Shown here in pieces: positions 9,381-17,692 of a stretch of 32,000 nucleotides of DNA. Source of the DNA: an uncultured Gammaproteobacteria bacterium. GTDB taxonomy: Bacteria > Pseudomonadota > Gammaproteobacteria > Pseudomonadales > Azotimanducaceae. Location: assembly GCA_913049815.1 (NCBI GenBank), contig CAJWYI010000012.1:1-32000 (forward strand), written 5' to 3'. Made by a program: the position numbers and the translations under genes. The stretch's first letter is position 1, and each line of letters starts with the position of its first letter. Below the pieces are notes generated by a model, which was given only the letters and a program-made list of their open reading frames with translations, had not been told where the DNA came from and searched no databases.

Positions 9381-10462
9381 AGCGCCTCCCGAGCCGAAAT
9401 TGTCTCGGCTATCAGCGCTTCCGGAACATCTGGAACGACCACCGCTTCTCCGATTGACCGTACGAGAATGAGCCGTAAACCCGCGTCAGACGCCTTTTTG
9501 TCTCGTGACATCAGCTCTCGCAACTGGTCAACGACCTGTAGAGGTGGCATGGCGGGCAACCCTGCTTTCTCAACAACGCTTCTGATGCGGAAAGCATCCG
9601 AGGGTGCCAGCATTTTCATTCGCGCTGATAGGTCAGCGGCCATCACCAGACCGGCACCAACCGCTTCTCCATGCAACCATTCGCCGTACCCCAGCGCTGA
9701 TTCAATAGCGTGTCCGAATGTATGACCCAGATTGAGCAATGCCCTGCGTCCCTTCTCCTTTTCATCATCAGCCACAATCTCGCTCTTGATCTGACAGCTG
9801 CGAGCAATCGCATGGCTCATCACCTCCGGATCCTGAGCCAGGATGTTCTCCAGATGCGCTTCAACCCAGGCAAAATAGGTCTTATCCGCCATAATCCCAT
9901 GCTTGATCACTTCTGCGACACCGGCGATGCGTTCCCGCTCCGGGAGACTGTTTAATGTGTCGGTATCGATCACCACGGCTTGAGGCTGATAGAAGGCACC
10001 AATCATGTTTTTGCCCAGCGCGTGATTCACTGCCGTTTTACCACCAACTGAAGCGTCAACCTGTGCCAGCAGAGTTGTTGGTATCTGAACAAATGGCACA
10101 CCACGTTGGTAAACCGCAGCCGTAAATCCTGCTGTATCACCGACCACGCCGCCACCCAGCGCGACGATCGTAGTATCTCGCGTATGGCCTCTGGCAATAA
10201 GGTGTTCAACCGTTTCCGTGACCCTATCCAGAGTTTTGAAGGCTTCACCATCGGGCAGAAAGTGCTCATCTAGTTCCACATCAGTGAGCACCTGACGAAG
10301 GGTCGGCGCAAAGAGTGGTCCGACCGTTTCATTACTAATCAGAAACGCACGACGTCCTGCAACATACGGCCTTAAAAGATCCGCATTGGATAAAAGATCA
10401 GATCCCACGTAAATGGGATACTGATGCTCACCTACCGTCAGATTGATCGTCTCGTACAGCAA
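9368..10462 (-). CDS. aroB: 3-dehydroquinate synthase
   Basis: Shikimate pathway enzyme converting DAHP to 3-dehydroquinate with catalytic NAD and a divalent metal. The glycine-rich NAD motif GGGVVGD is at residues 103-109, QIPTTLLAQVDASVGGK at about 126-142, and the metal ligands are E184, H247 and H264, the same numbers as in E. coli AroB. The frame is open to a TTG at 10525, but that would overlap aroK by 98 bases. I place the start at the TTG at 10462, giving 364 residues (E. coli 362), with AGAAGG just upstream and a 35-base overlap with the end of aroK. No ATG fits. Translation is probably coupled to aroK. Confidence 0.93.
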   Translation of the reverse strand: MLYETINLTVGEHQYPIYVGSDLLSNADLLRPYVAGRRAFLISNETVGPLFAPTLRQVLTDVELDEHFLPDGEAFKTLDRVTETVEHLIARGHTRDTTIVALGGGVVGDTAGFTAAVYQRGVPFVQIPTTLLAQVDASVGGKTAVNHALGKNMIGAFYQPQAVVIDTDTLNSLPERERIAGVAEVIKHGIMADKTYFAWVEAHLENILAQDPEVMSHAIARSCQIKSEIVADDEKEKGRRALLNLGHTFGHAIESALGYGEWLHGEAVGAGLVMAADLSARMKMLAPSDAFRIRSVVEKAGLPAMPPLQVVDQLRELMSRDKKASDAGLRLILVRSIGEAVVVPDVPEALIAETISAREALCGG

Positions 10463-10982
10463 CGCCCTTCTGCTCCAGTAATTTGATGATTTTGTTAACC
10501 GTTCGCCGGCTGCTGGCGTCACCAACGTTCACATGTAGATCAGCGACACCCCGATAGACCGGGTCCCTTTCCTGCCGCATCTTCATCAGCAACGCGCGAC
10601 GGTCATCATTCTGCAACAATGGCCGCTTTTTGTCTTTCGCAGTGCGCTTGAGCTGTACATCAACGGTCGTATCGAGAAACACCACAACGCCGTGGCGTTT
10701 CAATACGCGTCTGTTCTCCTCCAGCAGCACTGCACCGCCACCTGTCGCGATCAACAATCCGCTTTGCTGGCAGATGTCCTCAAGAACCCGCGCTTCTCTT
10801 TCCCGAAACCCAGCTTCACCCTCTTCATCAAAAATCCAGGCAATCTCAACACCTGCCCGCTTTTCTATCTCCTGATCACTGTCAACAAATGTCAACCGTA
10901 ACTCGCGCGCCAACAGTCGACCGATAGTGGTCTTACCCACCCCCATCGGTCCCACGAGAAAAACATTGCGAGTGGCCAGCAT
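10428..10982 (-). CDS. aroK: Shikimate kinase
   Basis: Phosphorylates shikimate with ATP, the fifth step to chorismate. The P-loop GPMGVGKT is at residues 11-18, shikimate-binding DSD at 34-36, FRERE near 59-63 and TGGGAVL at 80-86. The frame continues upstream to an ATG at 11024, but alignment by eye with E. coli AroK (MAEKRNIFLVGP) places the start at the ATG at 10982 (MLATRNVFLVGP), giving 184 residues. Neither start has a good Shine-Dalgarno. The longer version would overlap the broken end of the pilM remnant, whose stop lies at 11008-11010. aroB follows, overlapping its end. The original promoter context was the pil operon, so expression may now depend on the relic pilM promoter. Confidence 0.93.
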   Translation of the reverse strand: MLATRNVFLVGPMGVGKTTIGRLLARELRLTFVDSDQEIEKRAGVEIAWIFDEEGEAGFREREARVLEDICQQSGLLIATGGGAVLLEENRRVLKRHGVVVFLDTTVDVQLKRTAKDKKRPLLQNDDRRALLMKMRQERDPVYRGVADLHVNVGDASSRRTVNKIIKLLEQKGVAVRDDQSDGR

Positions 10983-11007
10983 GGAAGGAGCGCGGGCGAT
11001 GTCCAAT

Positions 11008-11775
11008 TCACTTACCGACCGCATCAGCGGCCGGCAAGAGACCAGCTTCTTCGACTGGCCAACTGTACCGATGCTGAATCTCTCGGGTCAGCTGTTTCCC
11101 TCCAAACAATTGTTCCCGGTTATGCAGGGGAAAAGTCTCTATAATCATCCTAAACGCGATCATGATGGCTACAGTATCGGTGATTGCGACCACCTGATTT
11201 TTATCACTATCAGTTTCAAATTGCTGCCGGACCAGATTAAAAGCGCGATACATGGAATGCGCTTCGATATCGACGACCTTGCACTTGCAACCTGCATGTT
11301 CGACCGCGGCCTGCCGCGTCTCAACATTTTCTCGCCGACAAGCAGCAAGCAGCACTTCCATCTGATATTTGTTTTGTAGCGACGGACCCTGACCCTCATA
11401 ATCGACGGAAACCTCATCCCACGAATATGGTATGAAATTGTCGGCTTCCACCTTGATGATCTGAGTCTCCATTTCGTCCTCGTACAGGGTCGCGGGCATT
11501 TCAATGACAAATGTGATGACGGCCGATCCTGCCAGCGCTCCTGTGGCTTCTTTCTCCTTGGTTTTGGATCGTTCAAACAGCCTAAGATGTCTTCGCCAAC
11601 ACCTTATAAATCAGCAATATTCTTCTCAACAACTCCATTCTAAGGCAATGGCTCAATGCCATAACTTTCGACCTTGAATTTGCCAACTGCATTGAAGAGC
11701 TTCACCGATGTGGAACTGATGTCACGCCACAGCATTGGCTTCGATCCTTTGTTGAGAAAGCTCAGAACGCTAGGT
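11008..11775 (-). pseudogene. pilM: pilM remnant (type IV pilus assembly), truncated
   Basis: PilM is the actin-like cytoplasmic protein that recruits PilN for type IV pilus assembly. Reading the minus strand from about 11775, the PilM N-terminus is clear (LNKGSKPML, DISSTSVKL, KVESYGIEPLP), but the next codon is TAG. NGVVEKNIADL follows and then TAA, GVGEDI, and a shift of frame near 11580. The new frame reads LFERSKTKEKEATGALAGSA, VITFVIEMP, VLLAACRRENVE, KVVDIEAHS and REQLFGGKQLTREIQ. It ends at a stop (11008-11010) soon after the EEAG of the family's middle region, so about the last third is missing. The usual VDIGATMT phosphate-binding segment reads TDTVAIMI. The TAG and TAA are one base from CAG and GAA. 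aroK follows directly, so pilN, pilO, pilP and pilQ are absent. This is a dead gene left by a deletion. Confidence 0.88.
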
Positions 11776-11814
11776 TACTTTCCATAAAAATAATTCATGG
11801 CAACTACAAAAAAT

Positions 11815-11842
11815 ATCATACTAAGTGATACTTATTAGACAA
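11815..11842 (-). promoter_or_regulatory. Relic pilM promoter, may drive aroK-aroB
   Basis: On the minus strand TTGTCT (11842-11837) and TATGAT (11820-11815) are spaced by 16 bases, about 40 bases before the pilM remnant. It is the only good promoter I see upstream of aroK. A transcript from it would cross the remnant before reaching aroK. Confidence 0.45.
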
Positions 11843-11949
11843 GCGCTAACAAAATGAATGAATAAAACCTTGTAATGCATTAATTTAGCAACAATTTGCC
11901 CAAATGACGCAGGGTGCGTCATTATAATCATTTTTATTTTCTCGTCGCC

Positions 11950-11955
11950 TATAAT
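11950..11955 (+). promoter_or_regulatory. -10 box of mrcA
   Basis: A perfect TATAAT lies 21 bases before the ATG at 11977, with only a weak -35 region around 11927-11932. A second near-match TATAAT sits at 11923-11928. A transcript start near 11962 would exclude the far-upstream GTG at 11914 and supports the 11977 start. Confidence 0.45.
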
Positions 11956-11976
11956 TGGCTATCGATCCTACAGCTT

Positions 11977-14364
11977 ATGGGTTTGTCCGTGAAACACATC
12001 GGCAAAATACTAGGACTTCTGTCGCTGGCCGCAATCTGCAGCTTATCCATGAGCCTATCCGCAGCTTTTCTTTATCTGAATCCCCAGATCCCTGAAGTTC
12101 GCAGTCTCACGAACGTCACACTGAAGGCTCCTCTCGGTGTCTACTCTGCCGATAACAAGCTCATTGAGGAGTTCGGTGAGCGCTTGACCCCCATAAGCTA
12201 CGACGAAATCCCTCCTCTTTTTCGTCACGCGTTACTCAATACTGAAGATAAACGATTTTTTGAGCACAGCGGAATCGACCTCATCACACTCATGAACGCC
12301 ACCTGGCAACTGGTACGCAACATGGGCGAGATTCATAGTGGTGCGAGTACCATAACTATGCAGCTTGTCAAAAACGTGTCGGGAGACAATCAGGAGCTGT
12401 TCTTCCGAAAATTCAAGGAAATGCTGCTGGCAGTGAAAGTCGAACAGGAACTCAGTAAGAAAGAGATCCTGACGTTGTATTTGAATGTGATCGATTTCGG
12501 CAAGCATGCGGTTGGCATACAGGCCGCAGCCAACACCTACTACGGCAAGAACATCGACGAGTTGACGTTGGCGCAGATGGCGATGCTCGCCGGCATCCCA
12601 AAAAAGCCCCAGAAAGGAAATCCTATCAATGGTCCCGAATGGGCACTTCAAAGACGCAACCTGGTGTTATCCAGGATGCTCGAACAGGGCTCGGTCAACC
12701 AACAACAATACGACGAGGCTTTGAAAGCGCCCATTACTGCGAGCGTCCACAACCGAGTTATAGAACTTCCCGCACCATATGTGGCGGAAATGGTACGTAA
12801 GCACTTACGAACGACCTACGGCAATCAAGTCTATTCGCAAGGGATCAAGGTCTATACAACGCTGGACAGTCGTCGTCAGCAGATTGCGGAAAACGCAATA
12901 CTCGACCAACTTATTGCCTATGATCGGCGGCATGGCTACCGCGGTCCAGAATATCGACAACTGCAAGGCATTGACGAGTACATCGCGGCCCCCGAATACG
13001 GCTACCCGCCCAACTGGCTGGAAACTCTCGAAAATCTGACGCCTGTTGCAGACCAATATCCGGGCATCGTCACCCTGGTGGACGACACGCACATCGAAAT
13101 CCTGACTCAGGACGGCGAAGCTGTGCCTATGTCATTCGAGACAATGTCCTGGGCAAGACCGTACATATCGGTCAATCAGCGGGGTCCTCGCCCGAAAACA
13201 CCCCATGATATTGTTTCAGTCGGCGACGTGATCCGATTTGTCCCAACGACCGAGGGGATCGCTCTTGGACAGATACCCGATATCCAGGGTGCCCTGGTCT
13301 CGATGGACCCCGATTCGGGTGCTATTCGAGCGCTCGTTGGCGGTCTCGACTTCAAGCTCAGACAGTTCAATCATGTAACCCAAGCGCGCCGACAACCTGG
13401 AAGCCTACTGAAACCGCTGGTCTATGCCGGTGCCATTGATAGCGGTATGACCGCGGCGTCTGTTTATAACAACGCACCGCTGGTATTGCCAGGCGGCGAA
13501 CAGGAAGAGGTCTACCGCCCCAAAAATTCCGGCGATAGTTTCTCCAGCGAGCTTAGGTTACGTGATGCGCTGGTGCGGTCCGTCAATCTGGTCTCGATGC
13601 GCGTTGTCCTCGATTATGGCGCCACGAACGTCGTTCGCTATCTCTCACGATTCGGGTTCGATACTGAGGAATTCCCTCTTGATGTACAGCTGGCCTTCGG
13701 CGGGGGTACGATTGCACTTAGCCCCCTGGAAGTCGCTGCCGCCTATGCCACGTTCGCGAACGGTGGTTACCGCATCGAGCCGTACCTCATCGCCCATATT
13801 GAAAATCTGGATGGTGAGGAGATGTTCAGAGATGCTGGCCCGCGCATCTGCAAAGACGAGATCTGCGATATCGACAATCCTGCTATCCGAATCATGGAAC
13901 CTCGGGTCGCCCACATCATGGACTCCATCCTGAACGACGTTGTTCGTCGTGGTACGGGTAGGAGAGCCGCCAGGGAAATGAAGCGTGACGATCTTCGAGG
14001 AAAAACCGGGACCACGAATGACGCTGACGTCTGGTTTTCAGGCTATACACCGGATCTGGTGACAACAGTCTGGTCGGGTTTCGGTGACAATTCACCTGTG
14101 GGCGAACAGGAATGGGGATCCCGATTGCCACTCGACGCCTGGATCGACTACATGTCAGAAGCCCTTCCGCCCGAAAGTGAGGGTGACGACCTCGAAATTC
14201 CCGACGGTCTGGTCACTATCAGGATCAACCCGGATACGGGGGAGCGCGCGCTTCCAAACGAACCCTACATTCGAGAGGTTTTCAGGCAGGAATATGCGCC
14301 CCCTGCACTCACCGACTTCAGTGAGCGTAAGGGTGGCTCAAGCCAGACGATCGATATCTTCTAG
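11977..14364 (+). CDS. mrcA: Penicillin-binding protein 1A
   Basis: Bifunctional peptidoglycan synthase (ponA/mrcA, 795 residues) anchored in the inner membrane, polymerising and cross-linking glycan strands in the periplasm. One membrane segment spans about residues 10-34. The GT51 glycosyltransferase has EDKRFFEH with E90 catalytic, GASTITMQL (122-130) and KEILTLYLN (162-170). The transpeptidase has all three motifs: SLLK with nucleophile S476, SVN (535-537) and KTGT (676-679). The frame is open from a GTG at 11914, but the ATG at 11977 sits after a -10 box and gives a normal short cytoplasmic tail; GTG at 11989 is another option. It diverges from the pilM remnant, the same ponA/pilM arrangement as in Pseudomonas. 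Confidence 0.95.
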   Translation: MGLSVKHIGKILGLLSLAAICSLSMSLSAAFLYLNPQIPEVRSLTNVTLKAPLGVYSADNKLIEEFGERLTPISYDEIPPLFRHALLNTEDKRFFEHSGIDLITLMNATWQLVRNMGEIHSGASTITMQLVKNVSGDNQELFFRKFKEMLLAVKVEQELSKKEILTLYLNVIDFGKHAVGIQAAANTYYGKNIDELTLAQMAMLAGIPKKPQKGNPINGPEWALQRRNLVLSRMLEQGSVNQQQYDEALKAPITASVHNRVIELPAPYVAEMVRKHLRTTYGNQVYSQGIKVYTTLDSRRQQIAENAILDQLIAYDRRHGYRGPEYRQLQGIDEYIAAPEYGYPPNWLETLENLTPVADQYPGIVTLVDDTHIEILTQDGEAVPMSFETMSWARPYISVNQRGPRPKTPHDIVSVGDVIRFVPTTEGIALGQIPDIQGALVSMDPDSGAIRALVGGLDFKLRQFNHVTQARRQPGSLLKPLVYAGAIDSGMTAASVYNNAPLVLPGGEQEEVYRPKNSGDSFSSELRLRDALVRSVNLVSMRVVLDYGATNVVRYLSRFGFDTEEFPLDVQLAFGGGTIALSPLEVAAAYATFANGGYRIEPYLIAHIENLDGEEMFRDAGPRICKDEICDIDNPAIRIMEPRVAHIMDSILNDVVRRGTGRRAAREMKRDDLRGKTGTTNDADVWFSGYTPDLVTTVWSGFGDNSPVGEQEWGSRLPLDAWIDYMSEALPPESEGDDLEIPDGLVTIRINPDTGERALPNEPYIREVFRQEYAPPALTDFSERKGGSSQTIDIF

Positions 14365-14425
14365 ATTTGGAAGAGGCGTTACGAAGCTCGGAGGTTTGCG
14401 ACGAGAGTGTCGGGACGAACGCTTA

Positions 14426-14638
14426 TCAGACTCGTTTGCGGTTCCCAAAGCGCTTATTGAACCGATCCACACGTCCCGCAGTATCCACAATTTTCTGCTT
14501 ACCGGTATAGAATGGATGGCACCTGGAGCAAACTTCCAGATGGATGTCCTCGCACAGAGTGGAGTAAGTCTTGATCTCATTGCCACAGCTGCAACGCGCT
14601 GTGATCTCTTCGTATTTTGGATGTATCCCAGGTTTCAT
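14426..14638 (-). CDS. rpmE: 50S ribosomal protein L31
   Basis: A 70-residue L31, same length as E. coli. It begins [12 protein letters not shown] and keeps the zinc-binding cysteines C16, C18, C37 and C40 (C+ type), with HPFYTGKQK and [11 protein letters not shown] in the C-terminal half. L31 sits at the bridge between ribosomal subunits and, in the C+ form, also stores zinc. The gene is divergent from priA and converges on mrcA, as in Pseudomonas. A strong promoter lies upstream; the leader has only a weak GGGGG-type ribosome binding site. Confidence 0.96.
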   Translation of the reverse strand: MKPGIHPKYEEITARCSCGNEIKTYSTLCEDIHLEVCSRCHPFYTGKQKIVDTAGRVDRFNKRFGNRKRV

Positions 14639-14664
14639 GGCGAACCCCCAGAAAAGAGTGGCGG

Positions 14665-14692
14665 ATCATACCAGAGAATGACCCAATCTCAA
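14665..14692 (-). promoter_or_regulatory. Promoter of rpmE
   Basis: The minus strand reads TTGAGA, a 16-base spacer, then TATGAT with a TG extension (TGGTATGAT). The -10 box is at 14665-14670 and the -35 box at 14687-14692, about 27 bases before the rpmE ATG. It is one of the best sigma-70 promoters in the window, as expected for a ribosomal protein gene. Confidence 0.65.
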
Positions 14693-14800
14693 GCGGTGCA
14701 GGGGTAAGATATCGAGTAAGTCGCCTACAATGTCTCGGGGACTACACCGACACGACCCCACGCACTTGCAAATGCGAAGCGCCGTAGTACTGTCGGAGAC

Positions 14801-17029
14801 ATGATAGATCCATCTAACGATATTGGTATGAAGGCAGGCGACCACAGCAACATCATTGAAGTGGCCGTTCCTGTTCCGCTTCGAAGGACCTTCGCATATC
14901 GTGTACCTGACGAGCACAAGACGTCGTCATTGAAGCTGGGTATGCGTGTACTCGTGCCATTTGGCCGACGGAAACTGACGGGCTGGATCACAGGCGTCAA
15001 TATCGCACCTCCTCCTAGCGGTATTGCACTCAAATACATCGACAGGATTCTGGACACCGTCCCTCTGATTCCACCAGACATTCTGGAACTCGTTCACTGG
15101 TGCATAACCTACTATCACCATCCACCTGGTGAGGTGTTCAGCACCGCAGTCCCGGCTGTCATGAGAAGGCGGGAATCTGCACCGATCCCGAAAAAGACGC
15201 GCCTGATGGCCACGGACTCTGGTCAACAGACTAATCTTGAGTCGCTGCATAGAGCACCCAAACAACGCGATCTGCTGATAGCTTTGAGAGGGTCCCCCAA
15301 CGGATTGACCAAGTCTGCAGTATCCCAATCTTATTCAAGCGGTGTCCTTGTCGCGTTGATCAACCGAGACCTCGCGAGGTGGACTGAGGGCCCCGAAACC
15401 ATCACGCCATTTGACCCGACATTGCTGTCAGTTCAAGACCAAGGGATTGTACCTTCAACCGAACAGGCGAACGCCATCGAAGCGGCATCCAAACCCGGTA
15501 CGCATCTGCTGTTTGGCGTCACTGGTAGCGGCAAGACAGAGATTTATCTGAAACTGATAGAGCAAGTTCTGCAACAGGGCCGCCAGGCTCTGATCCTGGT
15601 TCCTGAAATCGGGCTGACTCCCCAGACCATCGAACGGTTTCAACAGCGGTTCTCTATCCCCGTAATGACAATGCACTCTGGAATGACCGACAACGAGCGT
15701 TACGCCAACTGGCAGAAGGCAAGAAACGGGAATGCCGGAATCATCATCGGGACTCGATCATCTATTTTTGTTCCGCTGCACAAACCCGGCATTCTCATTG
15801 TTGATGAAGAACACGATAGTTCGTACAAGCAGAATGACGGGCTCCGATACTCAGCAAGGGATCTCGCGGTGCTACGCGGGCAACGCGAGGGTATCCCGGT
15901 CATCCTTGGGAGCGCTACCCCATCGTCAGAAAGCTTCCACAATGCGATGACAGAGCGTTATCACCTACACCGACTGACCACTCGTCCCGGTAACGTTCAG
16001 CTGCCAACACAACAGATCGTCAATCTGGCCCATTATCCGGCCGATGGTGGCCTTGCCGCACCGACACTGACGGCAATGCACGATCACCTTGGCGCGGGTA
16101 ACCAGGTCCTGGTCTTCCAAAATCGACGAGGCTATTCACCGGTCCTGATGTGTCTCACGTGCAACTGGCGCGCCCAATGCACCGCGTGCGACGCGCCACT
16201 CACCTTACATCGAGGGGAACACAGACTTAGATGCCACCATTGCGGACATCAGATGCCAGTGCCGCCGAGATGCCCTTCGTGTGGCCAGCAGCATTTGATA
16301 CCGTTGGGTCTGGGGACTGAGCGAATTGAACAACACCTTACATCCAAGTTCGGAGACATTCCGATTCTCCGGGTAGACAGAGATACCACACGACAAAAAC
16401 ATGCCTTTGAAACACTCCGCACGCAGATCAGCGACGGCAATCCGGCGATTCTCGTCGGTACTCAGTTACTCGCGAAAGGACATCACTTTCCACGCGTGAC
16501 GCTCGTGGTCATCATTGATCTTGATGCCGGTTTCTACAGTGCGGACTTCAAAGCCACAGAACGAACAGCGCAACTACTCACGCAAGTCGGTGGTAGGGCC
16601 GGACGCGAAGATCGTCCCGGAACCGTCATAATCCAGACACATTTCCCAAACGAAGCCATGTTCAGCACATTGATCAATCAGGACTACGAGCAATTTCTCA
16701 CAGATCTGTTGTCGGAACGGGAAACATTTGCACTGCCCCCCCATCGGTTTATAGCCACGGCACGAGCCGAGTCCAGAAAACCCGATACCGCACTTAGGTT
16801 CCTCACCAATGCCTCTAAGGGGATCAACGTTCCCGGTGTCGAAGTTCTGGGTCCGTTGCCTGCGAATATGGAGAAACGAGAAGGCTACTACCGTGCTCAA
16901 CTTCTTTTCACAGCTGGACGTCGGGCACAACTTCATAAGGGACTGAGCCGATTCCTGATCAAGACCGCGAGCCTAAGCCGGAGCGGCCTCAGATTGAGCC
17001 TGGACGTGGATCCGACAGACAGCCTCTAA
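14801..17029 (+). CDS. priA: Primosomal helicase PriA
   Basis: Superfamily 2 helicase (742 residues; E. coli 732) that restarts stalled replication forks by loading the primosome. The N-terminal DNA-binding domain covers about residues 17-115. The helicase motifs are GVTGSGKT (239-246) and DEEH (335-338), with SATPSSES near 371-378. The zinc region has all eight cysteines: C451, C454, C460, C463, C478, C481, C491, C494. GTQLLAKGHHFP and the arginine-finger segment GGRAGR lie in the second RecA lobe. The ATG at 14801 has GGAG very close upstream; 14828 is an in-frame alternative. A possible -10 box TACAAT is at 14726. In Pseudomonas argS follows priA; here the SPOR gene does. Confidence 0.95.
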   Translation: MIDPSNDIGMKAGDHSNIIEVAVPVPLRRTFAYRVPDEHKTSSLKLGMRVLVPFGRRKLTGWITGVNIAPPPSGIALKYIDRILDTVPLIPPDILELVHWCITYYHHPPGEVFSTAVPAVMRRRESAPIPKKTRLMATDSGQQTNLESLHRAPKQRDLLIALRGSPNGLTKSAVSQSYSSGVLVALINRDLARWTEGPETITPFDPTLLSVQDQGIVPSTEQANAIEAASKPGTHLLFGVTGSGKTEIYLKLIEQVLQQGRQALILVPEIGLTPQTIERFQQRFSIPVMTMHSGMTDNERYANWQKARNGNAGIIIGTRSSIFVPLHKPGILIVDEEHDSSYKQNDGLRYSARDLAVLRGQREGIPVILGSATPSSESFHNAMTERYHLHRLTTRPGNVQLPTQQIVNLAHYPADGGLAAPTLTAMHDHLGAGNQVLVFQNRRGYSPVLMCLTCNWRAQCTACDAPLTLHRGEHRLRCHHCGHQMPVPPRCPSCGQQHLIPLGLGTERIEQHLTSKFGDIPILRVDRDTTRQKHAFETLRTQISDGNPAILVGTQLLAKGHHFPRVTLVVIIDLDAGFYSADFKATERTAQLLTQVGGRAGREDRPGTVIIQTHFPNEAMFSTLINQDYEQFLTDLLSERETFALPPHRFIATARAESRKPDTALRFLTNASKGINVPGVEVLGPLPANMEKREGYYRAQLLFTAGRRAQLHKGLSRFLIKTASLSRSGLRLSLDVDPTDSL

Positions 17030-17051
17030 TATGCTGCTATACTTGGCCGCC

Positions 17052-17621
17052 ATGGCCAAGGACTACGCCAAACGGAAAAAGCGGGGACGCATACAGGCAA
17101 AGTCTGCAACACTTCCCTCTTGGGTGTGGTTTTTAGCGGGCCTGGCAACCGGACTCTTCATTGCACTGCTCATCTATGTAGGACTCACACCGGGTTCTAA
17201 TCCGCTCAACGTTGATGGCCCGAGACAGGTCAACCCGATTCCAGACTCAGAAGCCGGTCAAACCGCCACCGATACAACTGAGCAACGCGGTGAAATTGAA
17301 TGGGAGTTCTACGAGATTTTCCCTAGTGCTGAAGTACCTGTGTCTGATGTCAATCCGCAGCCCGACAAGACACAACCACCATCCGTCGATGCGGTCTATA
17401 TGCTCCAGGTCGGATCTTTCCGGGAAATCGGTGATGCTGACGCTCTACGTGCGAGCCTGATCCTTGAAGGATTCGAGGCATCACTGTTTGAGGCGGAGAA
17501 AGATGGCGATATCTGGCATCGCGTCATTGTCGGCCCGGTCGAGGGAGGCCTTTCACTTTCCCGCATGAGGACAAGTCTGGCTGAGCACAACCATCCTGCT
17601 CTGACGTTACGCATCCGTTGA
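17052..17621 (+). CDS. FtsN-like SPOR-domain membrane protein
   Basis: A 189-residue bitopic protein. It has a basic cytoplasmic start (MAKDYAKRKKRGR), one membrane helix at about residues 24-44, a periplasmic linker rich in Pro, Gln and Asp, and the motif EWEFYEIFP (83-91) seen in this group. A C-terminal SPOR domain (about 115-188, from VYMLQVGSF) binds denuded glycan strands at the septum. FtsN activates septal peptidoglycan synthesis; the gene next to hslV in Pseudomonas is of this kind. The frame also opens at an ATG at 17031, one base after the priA stop, adding MLLYLAA. I prefer 17052 because FtsN-type proteins start with MA and a basic stretch. Whether it is the true FtsN or a paralogue cannot be told from the sequence. 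Confidence 0.85.
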   Translation: MAKDYAKRKKRGRIQAKSATLPSWVWFLAGLATGLFIALLIYVGLTPGSNPLNVDGPRQVNPIPDSEAGQTATDTTEQRGEIEWEFYEIFPSAEVPVSDVNPQPDKTQPPSVDAVYMLQVGSFREIGDADALRASLILEGFEASLFEAEKDGDIWHRVIVGPVEGGLSLSRMRTSLAEHNHPALTLRIR

Positions 17622-17633
17622 TTCTGACAGTAG

Positions 17634-17662
17634 CTTGAATTCGCAAGGCGGCCCCCCCATAT
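17634..17662 (+). promoter_or_regulatory. Sigma-32 heat-shock promoter of hslVU
   Basis: CTTGAAT (17634-17640) and CCCCATAT (17655-17662) are spaced by 14 bases. The sigma-32 (RpoH) consensus is CTTGAAA, 11-16 bases, CCCCATNT, so only one base differs. It lies wholly between the SPOR gene and hslV, with the GTG start about 30 bases downstream of the -10 element. hslVU is a classic RpoH target in E. coli. Confidence 0.88.
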
Positions 17663-17692
17663 CTAGACTTAAATAATAGTTGGAAGCCTGGC

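Noticed and set aside
11169-11576. 135-codon minus-strand frame over the pilM remnant
   Set aside because: Its first residues are the out-of-frame continuation of pilM after the TAA codon, and the rest is a shadow of the pilM frame. It is explained by the pseudogene.
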